Notes under the pieces: model-generated
The model's input: the letters and a program-made list of their open reading frames with translations, nothing else
Told to the model about the DNA's origin: nothing
Database searches by the model: none
Program-made: the position numbers and the translations under genes
DNA from: Ifrita kowaldi
Lineage: Eukaryota > Chordata > Aves > Passeriformes > Cinclosomatidae
Length of the DNA stretch: 64,000 nt
Reading direction: 5' to 3'
Assembly (NCBI GenBank): GCA_013398055.1
Contig: VZRS01012612.1
Location: forward strand, 1,060,254-1,124,253
Shown: piece by piece, positions 1 through 10,556 of the stretch
Numbering within the stretch: the first letter of the stretch is position 1
Layout: every line of letters begins with the position of its first letter

Positions 1-23
1 TTGCTTTACGTGGTTCCCAAACT

Positions 24-96
24 NNNNNNNNNNNNNNNNNNNNNNNNNNNNNNNNNNNNNNNNNNNNNNNNNNNNNNNNNNNNNNNNNNNNNNNNN
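24..96. other. Assembly gap (run of N)
   Basis: Seventy-three consecutive undetermined bases. The gap lies in the ELOVL4 intron or exon region upstream of the first exon I can see. I found no match to the preceding ELOVL4 exon between 97 and 3413, so that exon is either inside this gap or before the window. Confidence 0.99.
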
Positions 97-3000
97 GTGA
101 ATTATTTCTTATTTGAAGTGTGCTGATTGTAATCGTGAAGCTGAGCAATGGTTGTTTTCTGTATTGTAATTGTAATCTGCATTGTTTGTATTTATGTCTA
201 GAGCTTGAGTGATTTCCTCTTATGAAAAAGACATAATATACTTAAAATTTAAGTGAACTTGACTTCACAAGTTCTGGAAACAAAATTCTGTAACTGAAAG
301 AGGGAAAAGAGTTCACTATAAAAGCCACTTTAATTTTTCACATTGCTGTGACCTTCCAAGAAGTACCTGTCCCTTCATACCCCTTAATGGATAACTGTCT
401 CCAACCCAAAATGAGGAAGAATGGTGCAGAAACAGAGTCCTGTAATAAAACAGCCCTCCATTCAAAAAGCCTGCAGCAGGCAGAGGACACGGGATTGGAC
501 CTCTTGTTGACCCCCTTAATCCTCAGCTGTAATGTAATCTTTCTGTGCCATCTGGTGTTTTAACAGACTTAGATTGGTGCATATGAAAATTACCACAAAA
601 TTTATGGTTGTGACTAGTATTGTTCGTTACAGGAATGTGCCTTTTTAATGCATGTTTTCTTTTCTTTTAAACTAAATCTTTCCTGCATGCTGTGTCCAAA
701 GAAAGGCTACAGGTTAGGTCATGATTTCTGATGCTTTGCAAAAGAAGTTTAATAGTAGCCACCTACTCCTGACACAGCTTACATATCAGTGTATTGTTCT
801 ACTCTATTTCTGCCCTTTTTCACTGATTTTATGCGTGGCCTCAGACAAATGACTTGACATCTGTTTCATTTTTTTCTATAAGCTAATAATGAAAACATCT
901 GCAGAAGTCACTGGAAGTACTGAAATAGATCATCAGTACACAAAACCTATCAGGTTTGAGAGTAAATGGTAGAAAATTTGATGATAGTAAGACAGCAAAG
1001 AAGCTGACAGGCAAAAAAATCTACAGGAACACAAAATCAGCTGGCATAATCCTTCAAGGAATCAATCCTGTTGTTTTTCTTAAGAGATGGAAAGCATTTT
1101 GATCAAAAGTTCAGATTATTTTTACCCATGGACTCTAATTGTTTCTGTGCTAGGTGGAATTCAAAAGAAAAGCAATGAGATGTGTTCTGACTTGTCCAAG
1201 AACATATACTGAACCTGTGGCATCTTGAGCATAAGACAGAAGTATTTTTGTAGGATTTTTGTTCACTTATATTTTGCTCTGTGTCACAGTAAATTGGCTA
1301 TTTGCTTATTGGCTATTTGACTTATTGTTCCCCTATTTCATTAACAAAAATGTCCATTTACTCTATAAAAGATTGTATGGCAGTTTGCTTGTAACTGACC
1401 TACTGGTCCTCTAAAAGTTTCTTGGAAGGGAGGACCTCCAAAGAGCTAAACTATTGCAGTGCTGGATTGTCATTTTTATGGATGAAGAGTCCACAGTGTT
1501 TACTGTTAACTTATGAAATGAAAAGATGCTTATCTTAATTTATTTAAGAGATGCAACTTTAGCAAAGACCTGTAAAAGATGCTGGACTGTTATGCTTACC
1601 CATTGGGTGTGGGACAAACCTTGATGTGGGTGTTATTAAATACCTGGCTACCTGTCCCAGAGGCAGTACGGGATATTGAGCAATATATATATATATATAT
1701 ATGCATATATATATATATATGAAAGTAGATATATATATATATATGGTTCCTGCAGCTTGCCTGTGTGTCCGGGAACTCCAAGATCTGTGTGAGTCATTCT
1801 TCTGTCATTAAGCCTCTCTGCAGCTTTAGATATTAATATCTCTTTTTATAAAACTGAAGAAATCTGCCTCCTCTTCCCGAGACCTGAAGTGGGCTAAAAC
1901 ACATCCAGAGAGTGAGAAGGGTGTTCATTAATGGATACATAGAAAGCTGCACTTCGGCAGCAGTGAGATGTGCAGTCCCTCTGGGAAACTGCAGAGCCTG
2001 CAATGCAGATATGCAGCACTCTTCTCCTATGCTGCATTTTTGCTTCTGCTGTAATTTCTCCTAAACTGTTTGCCAGACCAGTTATGGTTGTGACAGACTT
2101 AGTCTGCGGAGAGAGATGTTGTCCTTTCCTACTGGTTTGAAGAGGTGGAGGAAAGCACTGTGCAGGGCTGTAGCATTGTTCTCTACAGCTCATTGTGATT
2201 CCCCTTTCTCTCACCTAAGAGTATGTGTGTAATTGGGAAGGGAAGCTACTCTGTGTTAACTCTTCTTTTCTTCTGTCTTCCCTGGGGACTGAGGGGGCGG
2301 TGGGGTTATTTCACACCATGTTAGGTTAAGAAAGTCTGATTTACTATCAGCTGAGTCCTGAAAGACAAGGTGAACTTCTCACAAATAGCTGTGTTGTGGC
2401 ATTGCCTGTTCTCCTTGCTGGTGGTACCAATTCCAACTCTTTTTTTTTTTTCTTCTTTCACTCTCTGTATGAGTCACCATCTGGTCCCACCCTTGCATAA
2501 CAAGCTAGATGACTTACAATGCCAAACCTAGACTTGTTGCTATGTTTTGGGATCTGGGAGGGAGTCCCTACCACCACCGTACTCCCGTATCATAGCATTA
2601 GCATATTGCTACACAGAGCTTCTGGGCTTTACTTGCTTTAACAATATCCTAATTTCAGCAGGAAGCCTTGTTTATGTTGCATCCTGGGCAAGATTTGCTG
2701 TGATGGGTGGATTAGAAAAAGAATTTTGGGTGTGTAGCACTGCCCTGTTGGGTAGGTGGGTTATATCTGTTCAGTTTTTATGGCTCCTGTGGTCTCTTTG
2801 TTTCTACTCCGTGAATGGCAGAGAGCCACTGGGGGAACGCTGCTTCACAGAGGGAGTTACTGAGCAGGCCAGAAGAAGCTGAGGGAATGTTGCTGTAAGG
2901 AATGTGAAATCTGTACTGCATCTAACTTTTTTGGTATCTTTCCACCCATATGCCTGTGGTACTGAAGGTTTCAACCTTTGCAACTTCATTTTATCATAAT

Positions 3001-3413
3001 GTTTCTGCCTCATTGTTCTGACCATGTCAAAGTGTTGCTTCATTAGAAGGGGAAGCCCTGTGGGAATCTTCTTCCGCAAAGCTTAGAGAATGAGAATGAG
3101 GACACAAACTTCCCATGTTTAACTGGTAAACAGATATGGCAAAGCTTTTAACTGTACTAGCTCTTTTTTACAGATGTGATTTGTGAGCAGTAGGCTCAGA
3201 ATAATCTTCTTCCATAGTCTTCTTCCACGTCCAGAATAGATGAAAGGAGTATTTTTTTGTTGTTCTCATACTGTCAGATGTTTGACTCTACCTCAACAAC
3301 CAGGATTTAGGGAAAGAAGAGGTATCCTTCTCTTACAGCAGATAGATGGTGAGAACTTTATTCCATTCAGCTTGGAATCACTAAAACTGAGTATTCTCTG
3401 TTTTTCATTGCAG
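97..3413 (+). other. ELOVL4: ELOVL4 intron 3 (3' part)
   Basis: AT-rich non-coding DNA ending in a good acceptor: a T-rich tract followed by TTGCAG at 3408-3413. Open frames in it are short and resemble no protein I recognise. It contains the AT palindromic microsatellite at 1683-1746 and a poly-T stretch near 2440. Its 5' boundary is outside the window or in the gap. Intron numbering follows the six-exon vertebrate ELOVL4 gene. Confidence 0.75.
1683..1746. repeat. (AT)n microsatellite with perfect palindrome
   Basis: Alternating AT runs (1683-1702, 1705-1720, 1730-1746) are separated by a central GC dinucleotide at 1703-1704 and a short GAAAGTAG-type spacer. The stretch 1687-1720 is its own reverse complement around 1703/1704, so it can form a cruciform or hairpin. 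Confidence 0.95.
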
Positions 3414-3585
3414 ATAGCTGCTGCTTTATGGTGGTATTATGTGTCTAAAGGAATTGAATATTTGGATACAGTATTCTTCATCCTGAGAAAGAAATTTAAC
3501 CAAATTAGTTTCCTTCATGTCTATCACCATTTCACCATGTTCACCTTGTGGTGGATTGGTATTAAGTGGGTTGCAGGTGGACAAG
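3414..3585 (+). CDS. ELOVL4: ELOVL4 coding exon 4
   Basis: Runs from after TTGCAG (3408-3413) to the donor G|GTGAG at 3585/3586. It codes for 57 codons plus one base (phase 1 exit). It begins I-A-A-A-L-W-W and ends at V-A-G-G-Q. It carries the LDTVFF/LRKK signature and the HxxHH box (HVYHH), the presumed active-site histidines, followed by a hydrophobic helix ([15 protein letters not shown]). The residue after the box is Phe, where I recall Cys in the human protein. Confidence 0.95.
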
Positions 3586-6500
3586 GTGAGTTCCCTTCTT
3601 CTCATATGCTTTTGACTGGTTACAAGGGAGAATTATTATTGTTTGGTAGCAATAGAAGAAAATTTCATAGACTTGACTTCATAATATACAAAACTGTTTA
3701 TTAATGCATACAGTCTCCCTCTGTGGGAAACATGGGGGAGGAAAAGATAGCAGGGCAATCATCTAATGAATTGCAAAACTTCTTTTCTTTTCCTCACGAG
3801 AATCAATTGCAAGCCTGAAGTTCTGCCTTCAAAAGTATCTGTATCTGTGTGAAACAGAAAGATGTATGCGTCTTGCCTAACTTTAATGTTTGCAGATACA
3901 AAGAGCTGCAAAATCTAATTGTGGGCCACATTCTGTGTGCAAATTTAATGAAGTTAATGGAGATGTTATTTTGGCATTGTATATGAGTTTGAGGTTTGCT
4001 TTTATTTTTATAAAGAACCGTGTATAAAATTCTGAAACCTTCCCTTGGAGGCAAGCCAATAAATCTGTCAATTCACTTTTAAAACCTATTCATAATGACA
4101 CAAGTCTAAATTCATTATCAGCCTTTTTTTTTTCCTTGCTTCCTTTCTAAAACTTCCATCAAATAAATTTATTATTATTTATTGCACTGGCCACATCCTC
4201 CATTGCCTACACTGTACTCTCGTTCCTGTTGTTTAGCCTTCTCTCTCTTAAATTAAAAGCTCTGCAGAGCTGAGGATACAGGGAAAGTCCCCTGTTCTGT
4301 TTGATGTGTACTTTGTAGGCTTATGACACTGAAAATACCATACAGTAAACACAAAATACCATATTATGAACACCAAACTAATACTGTGGGTTTGGTGTTT
4401 TGATTTTTTTTTTTTGAACTACACTAATACATAATGCATGGAGGAGTTATGCTCCCATTTACTATAGGTATTTGGTACTGAGTGGCCACTTACATTACAA
4501 AGAAGAAATACATAAATTTAATATCTGTGGCTACCATTTAATTTCTCTCATGTAATATGCAGGAAGCAGGTGCTCAACCAGACATCTCGTGATCTTTATT
4601 TGCAACTGCACCTATAAAATAAGATTATTGGATCGTTACTTGTAGTCTTGCTTAGAAATTCCCCAGATATCTCAAAAGGCCCTCTCCCTTGTTCCCTTTT
4701 CAGAATTTTCATGCTAAATATCAGCAGTTTTTAATACAACAGTTGGAACTATTTCCAAATTTCTTTCAAGTTCTAGTGTTCTAGCACTGCCTCTTAGTTT
4801 CTAGAGCCTGCAAAAGGAAAAGCAGCAGTTGCTTTTCTGCATTTATGTAGCAGTAGCACCACTGCATAAATGTGGATAGATCTGTGTTCTTCTATTTTCT
4901 AGTCGATAGCACATTGCTTACATAGACAGGTCTATTATAAACTAGACCCTATTAGAACAACTGGGTCCAGACCACACGGGCATCTGAGCTGTTTGATGTC
5001 AGCAGCTATTGTCTGCATTGCCCTAATCTTATACATTAGAGCATTTTTGAGCCTCTCTGTCAGTGTAAGAATACCTTAACAAGATACAACGGGATTCTGT
5101 TAAATGGCTGCTAATCTTGACAAAGCAAAGAGATCTTAATGCAAATGAAACTGTCAACATGGATCTAACATGGATCATTCTGGAAAATGTGATACTACAC
5201 ACTGACATATTTAAGAATGCTGGATACTTTAAATCATCAATAAAGAAACTAAAGAAGATTAATTTAGAGAAACTCACCTGGCAATGCCTTAAAATTCTTA
5301 TAAACACAAGTCAAGTTTTGCTTTCTATGGGGTTTTTTTGGCCTATTTAATCAGACTTCCGTGTGAGTTTCTTGACTTCTTGCTGAGAAGTGAACCTTTC
5401 GCATTTAAGTACAGCTTAAAAGATTTAAGTTCAGAGCCTGGTACTTTGTACTTTTCATTGTCAAATAAAGCTTTTAATAATCCTTTAGAAAAACAATTGC
5501 AGTTATACTACAACAACTAATGTGGAATACATGTCATTTATGTCTGTTCAACAAAAATCTTATAAAAAGCTTTGGCATAAGTAGTTCCATGGAAGATGTG
5601 ACATAACAACTTGCATTAACATTTGTGTGTGTCAGCACATGTTGACAGCCAGGTCTGTACTATGCTATTCAATATATGGAGATGGAATCCTGACATGTCC
5701 TGTGCTTTGTAATTTTTACTATTAAAAATAATGATATGAATAATACTAGAAATTAATCCTCTTTTTTCCAAAATTACATTATGATCTTCCCTTCTGTTCC
5801 TGGACAGCTTTTTTTGGAGCTCAAATGAATGCATTTATTCATGTCATTATGTACATGTATTATGGATTAGCAGCTTGTGGCCCTAAATTTCAGAAATACC
5901 TGTGGTGGAAACGATATTTGACCATATTGCAATTGGTAAGTAAAATTTCTCCTTTTGAGATAAAAGGTGTTGCTTCTGAGTGGATTTGCATTTGCAGAGC
6001 TTTGGAACAGATGCTTCTCCTTCCAAAAGTTCTTCTCTGTCTGACACTCATCAAGTTAGAATACTTCCTAGAGATGGAAGCATTTATTCCACTTCAAAAA
6101 AAAACATGCAGCATAGATAAGAGTTGTGTGAGTTAATGTTTCCTTGCTTGTTGTTTCAACTGAATTGCAAAGACAGGTTCAAAATGTAGAGAAGATCCAG
6201 ATCGCTTATTATCTTCTCATTTTCCTGTTTCTGAAAACTGAGGCCAGACCTTACAACAAATTTGATGTTCCTGGTCAAGCACAGATGTGCCTGCATGAAT
6301 GTGACAGCCAAATACAGCTTCCCTACCACCTCCCCATTCAGCAGTTTTCATTACTTAATGAATTGGTATAAATGTATGCACTCAGACCTACAGAATATAT
6401 CCAGACCTTTTTGAATCTATATTTTCTGTCTTTCAGGTGCAGTTCCATGTGACTATTGGCCACACAGCCTTGTCTATTTATATTGATTGTCCTTTCCCTA

Positions 6501-6712
6501 AATGGATGCACTGGGGTGTCATTTTCTATGCTGTCACCTTCATCTTCCTGTTTGGTAACTTCTACTATCGGACATATAAGCTGCCCAAGGAACCTGTAAA
6601 GAATGGCAAAATAGCAAATGGTGCTGTTGCAAATGGAGTAAGCAAACCAGAAAATAATGCGGTGGTGGAAAATGGAAAAAAGCAGAAAAAGGGAAAAGCA
6701 AAAGGAGAGTAA
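3414..6712 (+). CDS. ELOVL4: ELOVL4, very-long-chain fatty acid elongase, spliced exons 4-6 (3' partial)
   Basis: Join of 3414-3585, 5808-5935 and 6437-6712, giving 191 residues in frame. The protein is the ER multipass 3-ketoacyl-CoA synthase that performs the first, condensing step in extending very-long-chain saturated and polyunsaturated fatty acids, known from retina, skin and brain. Visible family marks, in order, are [11 protein letters not shown], the catalytic histidine box HVYHH, the [13 protein letters not shown] segment, the [10 protein letters not shown] segment, a last hydrophobic helix ending near [12 protein letters not shown], and a polar tail ending KAKGE. That tail is a KxKxx di-lysine ER-retrieval signal and marks ELOVL4 among the elongases. 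The 191 residues plus the roughly 123 normally coded by exons 1-3 fit the usual length of about 314. The N-terminal part is missing from the window, not mutated. No frameshift or stop interrupts the exons. It is convergent with the minus-strand gene near 63 kb. Confidence 0.95.
3586..5807 (+). other. ELOVL4: ELOVL4 intron 4
   Basis: Starts GTGAG and ends with a pyrimidine-rich stretch and GGACAG at 5802-5807. It is AT-rich throughout. Open frames inside it are short and unconvincing. No dispersed repeat was recognised in it. Confidence 0.92.
5808..5935 (+). CDS. ELOVL4: ELOVL4 coding exon 5
   Basis: The first two bases complete the split Ala codon (G|CT). It codes A-F-F-G-A-Q-M-N through Y-L-T-I-L-Q-L and ends at the donor TTG|GTAAGT (5935/5936), leaving phase 0. 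It contains the conserved N-x-F-x-H-x-x-M-Y-x-Y-Y elongase motif in a membrane helix. Its length of 128 nt keeps the frame between exons 4 and 6. Confidence 0.95.
5936..6436 (+). other. ELOVL4: ELOVL4 intron 5
   Basis: A 501 bp intron with GTAAGT at the start and a TTTCTGTCTTTCAG acceptor at its end. The exon 5 frame would read on for about 67 codons before a stop if the intron were retained. That extension resembles no protein and I treat it as intron. Confidence 0.93.
6437..6712 (+). CDS. ELOVL4: ELOVL4 terminal coding exon 6
   Basis: Begins V-Q-F-H-V-T-I-G-H directly after TTTCAG and runs 91 codons to TAA at 6710-6712. It encodes the last membrane helix (about [14 protein letters not shown]) and a lysine- and asparagine-rich cytosolic tail with repeated N-G pairs (KNG, ANG, ANG, ENG). 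The end K-A-K-G-E fits KxKxx ER retrieval. In human disease alleles, truncation before this signal mislocalises the enzyme (established knowledge). Here the signal is intact. Confidence 0.95.
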   Translation: MQFHVTIGHTALSIYIDCPFPKWMHWGVIFYAVTFIFLFGNFYYRTYKLPKEPVKNGKIANGAVANGVSKPENNAVVENGKKQKKGKAKGE

Positions 6713-7665
6713 CTTGATCCAGGCCTTAACCATTGTTGGCAGTGAGGAACCTCCAGTTTGGTTTATAAAAGGAAGAAAAAAACACTATCTGTACCAATTA
6801 ACCTTAGGTTACTGAAGAGCTAGAACACAGATATTTTCATTATTTATGAAGATTGTTTTAAGAACAACACTAAAGTTGAATTTCTATTGTAATTATGTAA
6901 TTATCATGCATATGGTCTCTGTGTAAACTTGTAGACTGCTGGTGTTGGTGAATGTAAGGAAGAATTGCAGTTGATTCCATGTTTAGCAGTCCAAAAGTTA
7001 ATACTACCATTGATAAAGGCAGTTTTGTTGGCACCCACATTTCTCAGGGGGGTGGGGAGGGAAGGGGAAGGAAGTAGCATTTGAATACTTGTGCTTTCTT
7101 TCCAGAAAATTATTAAATTTCAAATTATGACGTATTATCTAATCAGAATGCGCAACTTTTCTTGTCCTCCTTGGAGAGTACCTGCAGACAAAATATGTGC
7201 TGTCAGAACAGTGTTTGACTTTTCAGACATTACTTGATTTAATTGAGTATCTGTTACAGTTTGGTTTTTGTTTTATTATTTTTTTCTTGTGTGGAAATAT
7301 ACCTACCTCTTCATCTGCTGAAAAGAATATTGAGCATTAAATAACTGGTTTCTGAAATATGGAGTCCTCTAATCTAAATATCCGTTAATACTAATTCAAG
7401 AGAACGTATGTTTCCCTGTGGGAGTAAAAGGGATTTTTGGTGGTATCCTTTGATCAAGTCATCAATAACCTTTTTTTTAATGTAAACTGAAATTTTGGAG
7501 TGGTACTTTTAGCAGAGCCAAGTCAAGAATACATTTTAAGAATGTTGATATAATATGTTCATATAATATAAATATGAATGAATATATTGGTTGAAGCAAG
7601 CAGTAAAAATAGGCCTGCTGCTTGTTGTCCGTGACCTGCATTAAATCTGTGGCGCTGACTGATAC
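6713..7665 (+). other. ELOVL4: ELOVL4 3' UTR (end uncertain)
   Basis: AT-rich sequence after the stop codon. No AATAAA occurs near the stop. Candidate ATTAAA poly(A) signals lie at 7112-7117, 7336-7341 and 7640-7645, and I cannot choose between them from sequence. The end given follows the last of these. A longer UTR is possible because further ATTAAA and AATAAA hexamers occur beyond 9.3 kb. Confidence 0.45.
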
Positions 7666-10485
7666 TCCAAATGGTAAGATAATGTTATGGTGGAGAGAAA
7701 ACAGCATGTAATTCTACTTAGAAATGTTGTGTGCATGAGCAGTCATGCTAACTACAAGACCATCGCTTTGTTGGGAGAGAGAATTCGGTTTAAAAGTACT
7801 AAATACAGCAAACATAAAACGTTGAAAATATTGCTGTTGCTTGATACCTGTCAAAACTCTGTTTGTTAGACACTTGCAGACAAAGTACTGCTGATAGGCC
7901 ACTATTTAAAGTCAAAACTGCTAAAATAAGTAGAAACTTTCAGATGGATTTTCATTTACATGTTACATAAAGGACTTTTTACCATTCCTTTTGTGAAGAA
8001 AATAGGGAAAGATTTATACTCCTTCTGAATAATGTGATTGTTAGGAGATACATTTTGAGCTGCTTAGCATGCAATGAATAGAAGATGGGTGGAATTAGAA
8101 ACTATATCCTGAATTACTGTGTTCCTTGGCCATCACTGCAAGAGCTGCATTGTTACTGTCCAAATGCATTCCCCAGCTCTGGTCAAAAACATATCCAGAG
8201 GTAGCAACAAACATACATCTGGCAAGTGGCACCATTGGTGCAGGAAGAGTACACGGAACTGTAAGAGTAAAATGAGTGACATGTTTAATAGATTTTTGCA
8301 TCTCAAACATCCATTCATCTGTTTATAATATGCAAGCAGGTCACATCTTCTATGTTTCAGGTTTGTCTCGTCTCTATACAAAAAAACATCTAAACCCAAA
8401 AAACGGCTCCTAGAACAAAGAGTTTTGGCTATAGTCTGTTGTATTAAAAAATAATTCCTAATGCTGGAGTTGGTTCAGCTGGAAGGTGGTTCATCCCTAA
8501 TCACACCACTGTGGATTTTTGGGCAGAATATAGAATTGTGAAAAACTGTGTCTGCTGAACTCAAATGCATGTGACCATTAAGTTTCTTATCTTCTGTGTC
8601 TTGTGATTCTTCCAGCCTTTGTAATGATGCTTTTAGCATTTGCATAACTGTGTATTTACGTAGTGTGGCATGGGGAGGAGGGATGGTGATCTACCCTTCC
8701 TTCTTGGACAAATGCCACTACCCTTAACCAAGCCAAAATGCTGGCTGACTCAGTAACTTTGGAATGGCTAAAGCAGTAAATAACTACAAAGCAGATTAAC
8801 AGCACATCTGCTACTCCAAGGTAGTGGCTGGTGTGAATACACTTACCCTACTGTAATTTCAAGGTAGTTTACCTCACTTTGATTAAAGGGTAGCTTCTGT
8901 CTATTTGCCATGGGATGTGGGCAGCTAACTTATAAATCTGTGTCATTCCATGAATTGTGTTAAATTGGTTGTTTGCTCTGTCATTCATTCAAAAAGCCAG
9001 ATCAGCTAAACAGATACTCTCAATGTGATCTAGCTGTGAAACAGCATACTGGGGAGTATTCCAGTGCAGGTTCAATTATGTCTTTGCTACACTTTCTGAG
9101 TTAAGAATCACGTCTTGCATGATGGCAAATATTTAAATTACTGAAAGTTAAATCGTTCTTCCCCCTCATCATGCATGGAAGTGGATTAAAGTTGATGGCA
9201 GCTTGAACCTTATTGACAGAACTTGAGTAGAAGACTACTGTCAAACTCTGGGGTAATTGTTAAATTCTAAGAAAAAGTGAAAAAACTCACTGTGAGAATG
9301 CATGTGTACATGCACATCATGTTGTCTGGCCCTGTGCATAAAACCAGTTTGAGAGATTGCCATTTCATGAAAAAAAAACCCCAGTTATTAAATTACTGGA
9401 ACATTGCTGTTTTGAGTACATCTTTTGCAATATGACTTTCCTAGGTCTATTTATGATATATTTGATTGTTCATGTAATTCAAGTCCCATTACAATCTTGA
9501 ATATAATGGCCTTACTAAATGTGCATTTTTGTAGGCATGGTCTTGAGTGCAATATTTCTGTTTCTGACTATGCAGCCAGACTCATAGAATACAGGGCTGA
9601 ACTTGTACAGCTTTTTGCTTTTCAAAATATGAGGCAATAATGCACATGTGAAATACCGACAGATTCATTAGAGTCATCTTTGAGTCTAAGGAAACTTAAA
9701 ATTTTGCCATGAAAGTATGTATAAATATGTGTATTTTCTATACACAGTACTGAAATTTAAATTATGCAATCTACTTTACAGGGTTATTGGGTTCTTTTTC
9801 TTCTAAATCCTTTCAATTTATTGAAAAATTAAATTCAAACCATTTGGAGCATTTTCTTTTTTTGCCAACGAATGATAATTTTTTGCTGAGAGTTCTGAAG
9901 CTCTTGGACCAGAGTCTCATAAATATTTGATGCCATATAAGTAATACCATTTCATTTAGCCTCATCTCTAGCAGTGACAGTTTTTGGATTATTTTAGCAC
10001 TTTCTCAGTGTAAAATAAGTACGAATTATCTATACATGTGTGTATATATGTGTACACATACATAGTGTATGTGTGTGTGTATATATGTATGGGTCCTTAG
10101 CAGATTCTTTCAATATGTGAAGTAAATTATATTTCTTGAATGTGAATTTGGCAGGAGCTAGCAGAATGATTCCTAGAGCTCCAGCAGTAAAATGAAGCAG
10201 TTTTCGTTCCACAGTTCCAATATCAGTCTTGCAAACATAAATAGCATTTGTCAGTCATTTTAGACATAGGATGGCAGACAAGACAGAGCCATTTCTACCA
10301 GTGTAATAAGTATTTTGGGGCATCAGTTGTAGATTCTGAGGGGAGGGATCTCAACTCAGGGTAGCTGGGGAATTATGCTGTATTATAGTAGGGATCATTT
10401 TAGTATGAGTAACTTGCTCCAGGTGAGTCTTTGAAATCATTGCAATTATATTCTCTGTTTAACAGAAAACTTCTAAAAATAAATC
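7666..10485. other. Intergenic unique sequence
   Basis: AT-rich with no convincing exon, RNA gene or recognised repeat, apart from the TG/TA microsatellite at 10031-10090. Part of it may be distal ELOVL4 3' UTR if a later poly(A) signal (ATTAAA at 9387-9392) is used. Confidence 0.6.
10031..10090. repeat. TG/TA dinucleotide microsatellite
   Basis: Interrupted alternating purine-pyrimidine sequence mixing TG, TA and CA steps. Confidence 0.85.
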
Positions 10486-10556
10486 ATAGTCATAAAACCA
10501 TTTAGGGTGGAGAAGACCCTTAAGACGACTGAGTCCAACCATTAAACAAATGTTTC
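10484..10556 (-). mobile_element. CR1 LINE 3'-end fragment
   Basis: Begins with a degenerate copy of the reverse-complemented CR1 tail (ATCATAGTCATAAAACCATT), then the typical AGAAGACCCTTAAGA...GAGTCCAACCATTAAAC stretch. On the minus strand this is the 3' UTR end of a CR1 retrotransposon. It is a short 5'-truncated, old copy. Confidence 0.8.

Noticed and set aside
3240..3704. 154-codon frame spanning ELOVL4 exon 4 and its flanks
   Set aside because: The middle is exon 4, while the ends read into introns across good splice sites. It is not a separate gene.
5936..6136. Intron 5 read-through extension of ELOVL4
   Set aside because: A consensus donor GTAAGT at the exon edge and the exact frame match of exon 6 favour splicing. 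The extension has no elongase similarity.
6338..6733. 131-codon frame antisense to ELOVL4 exon 6
   Set aside because: Shadow of the conserved sense exon, with no independent coding evidence.
9581..9605. Possible CR1 tail (CATAGAATACAGGGCTGAAC)
   Set aside because: Only about 20 bases resemble the reversed CR1 end and nothing further follows.
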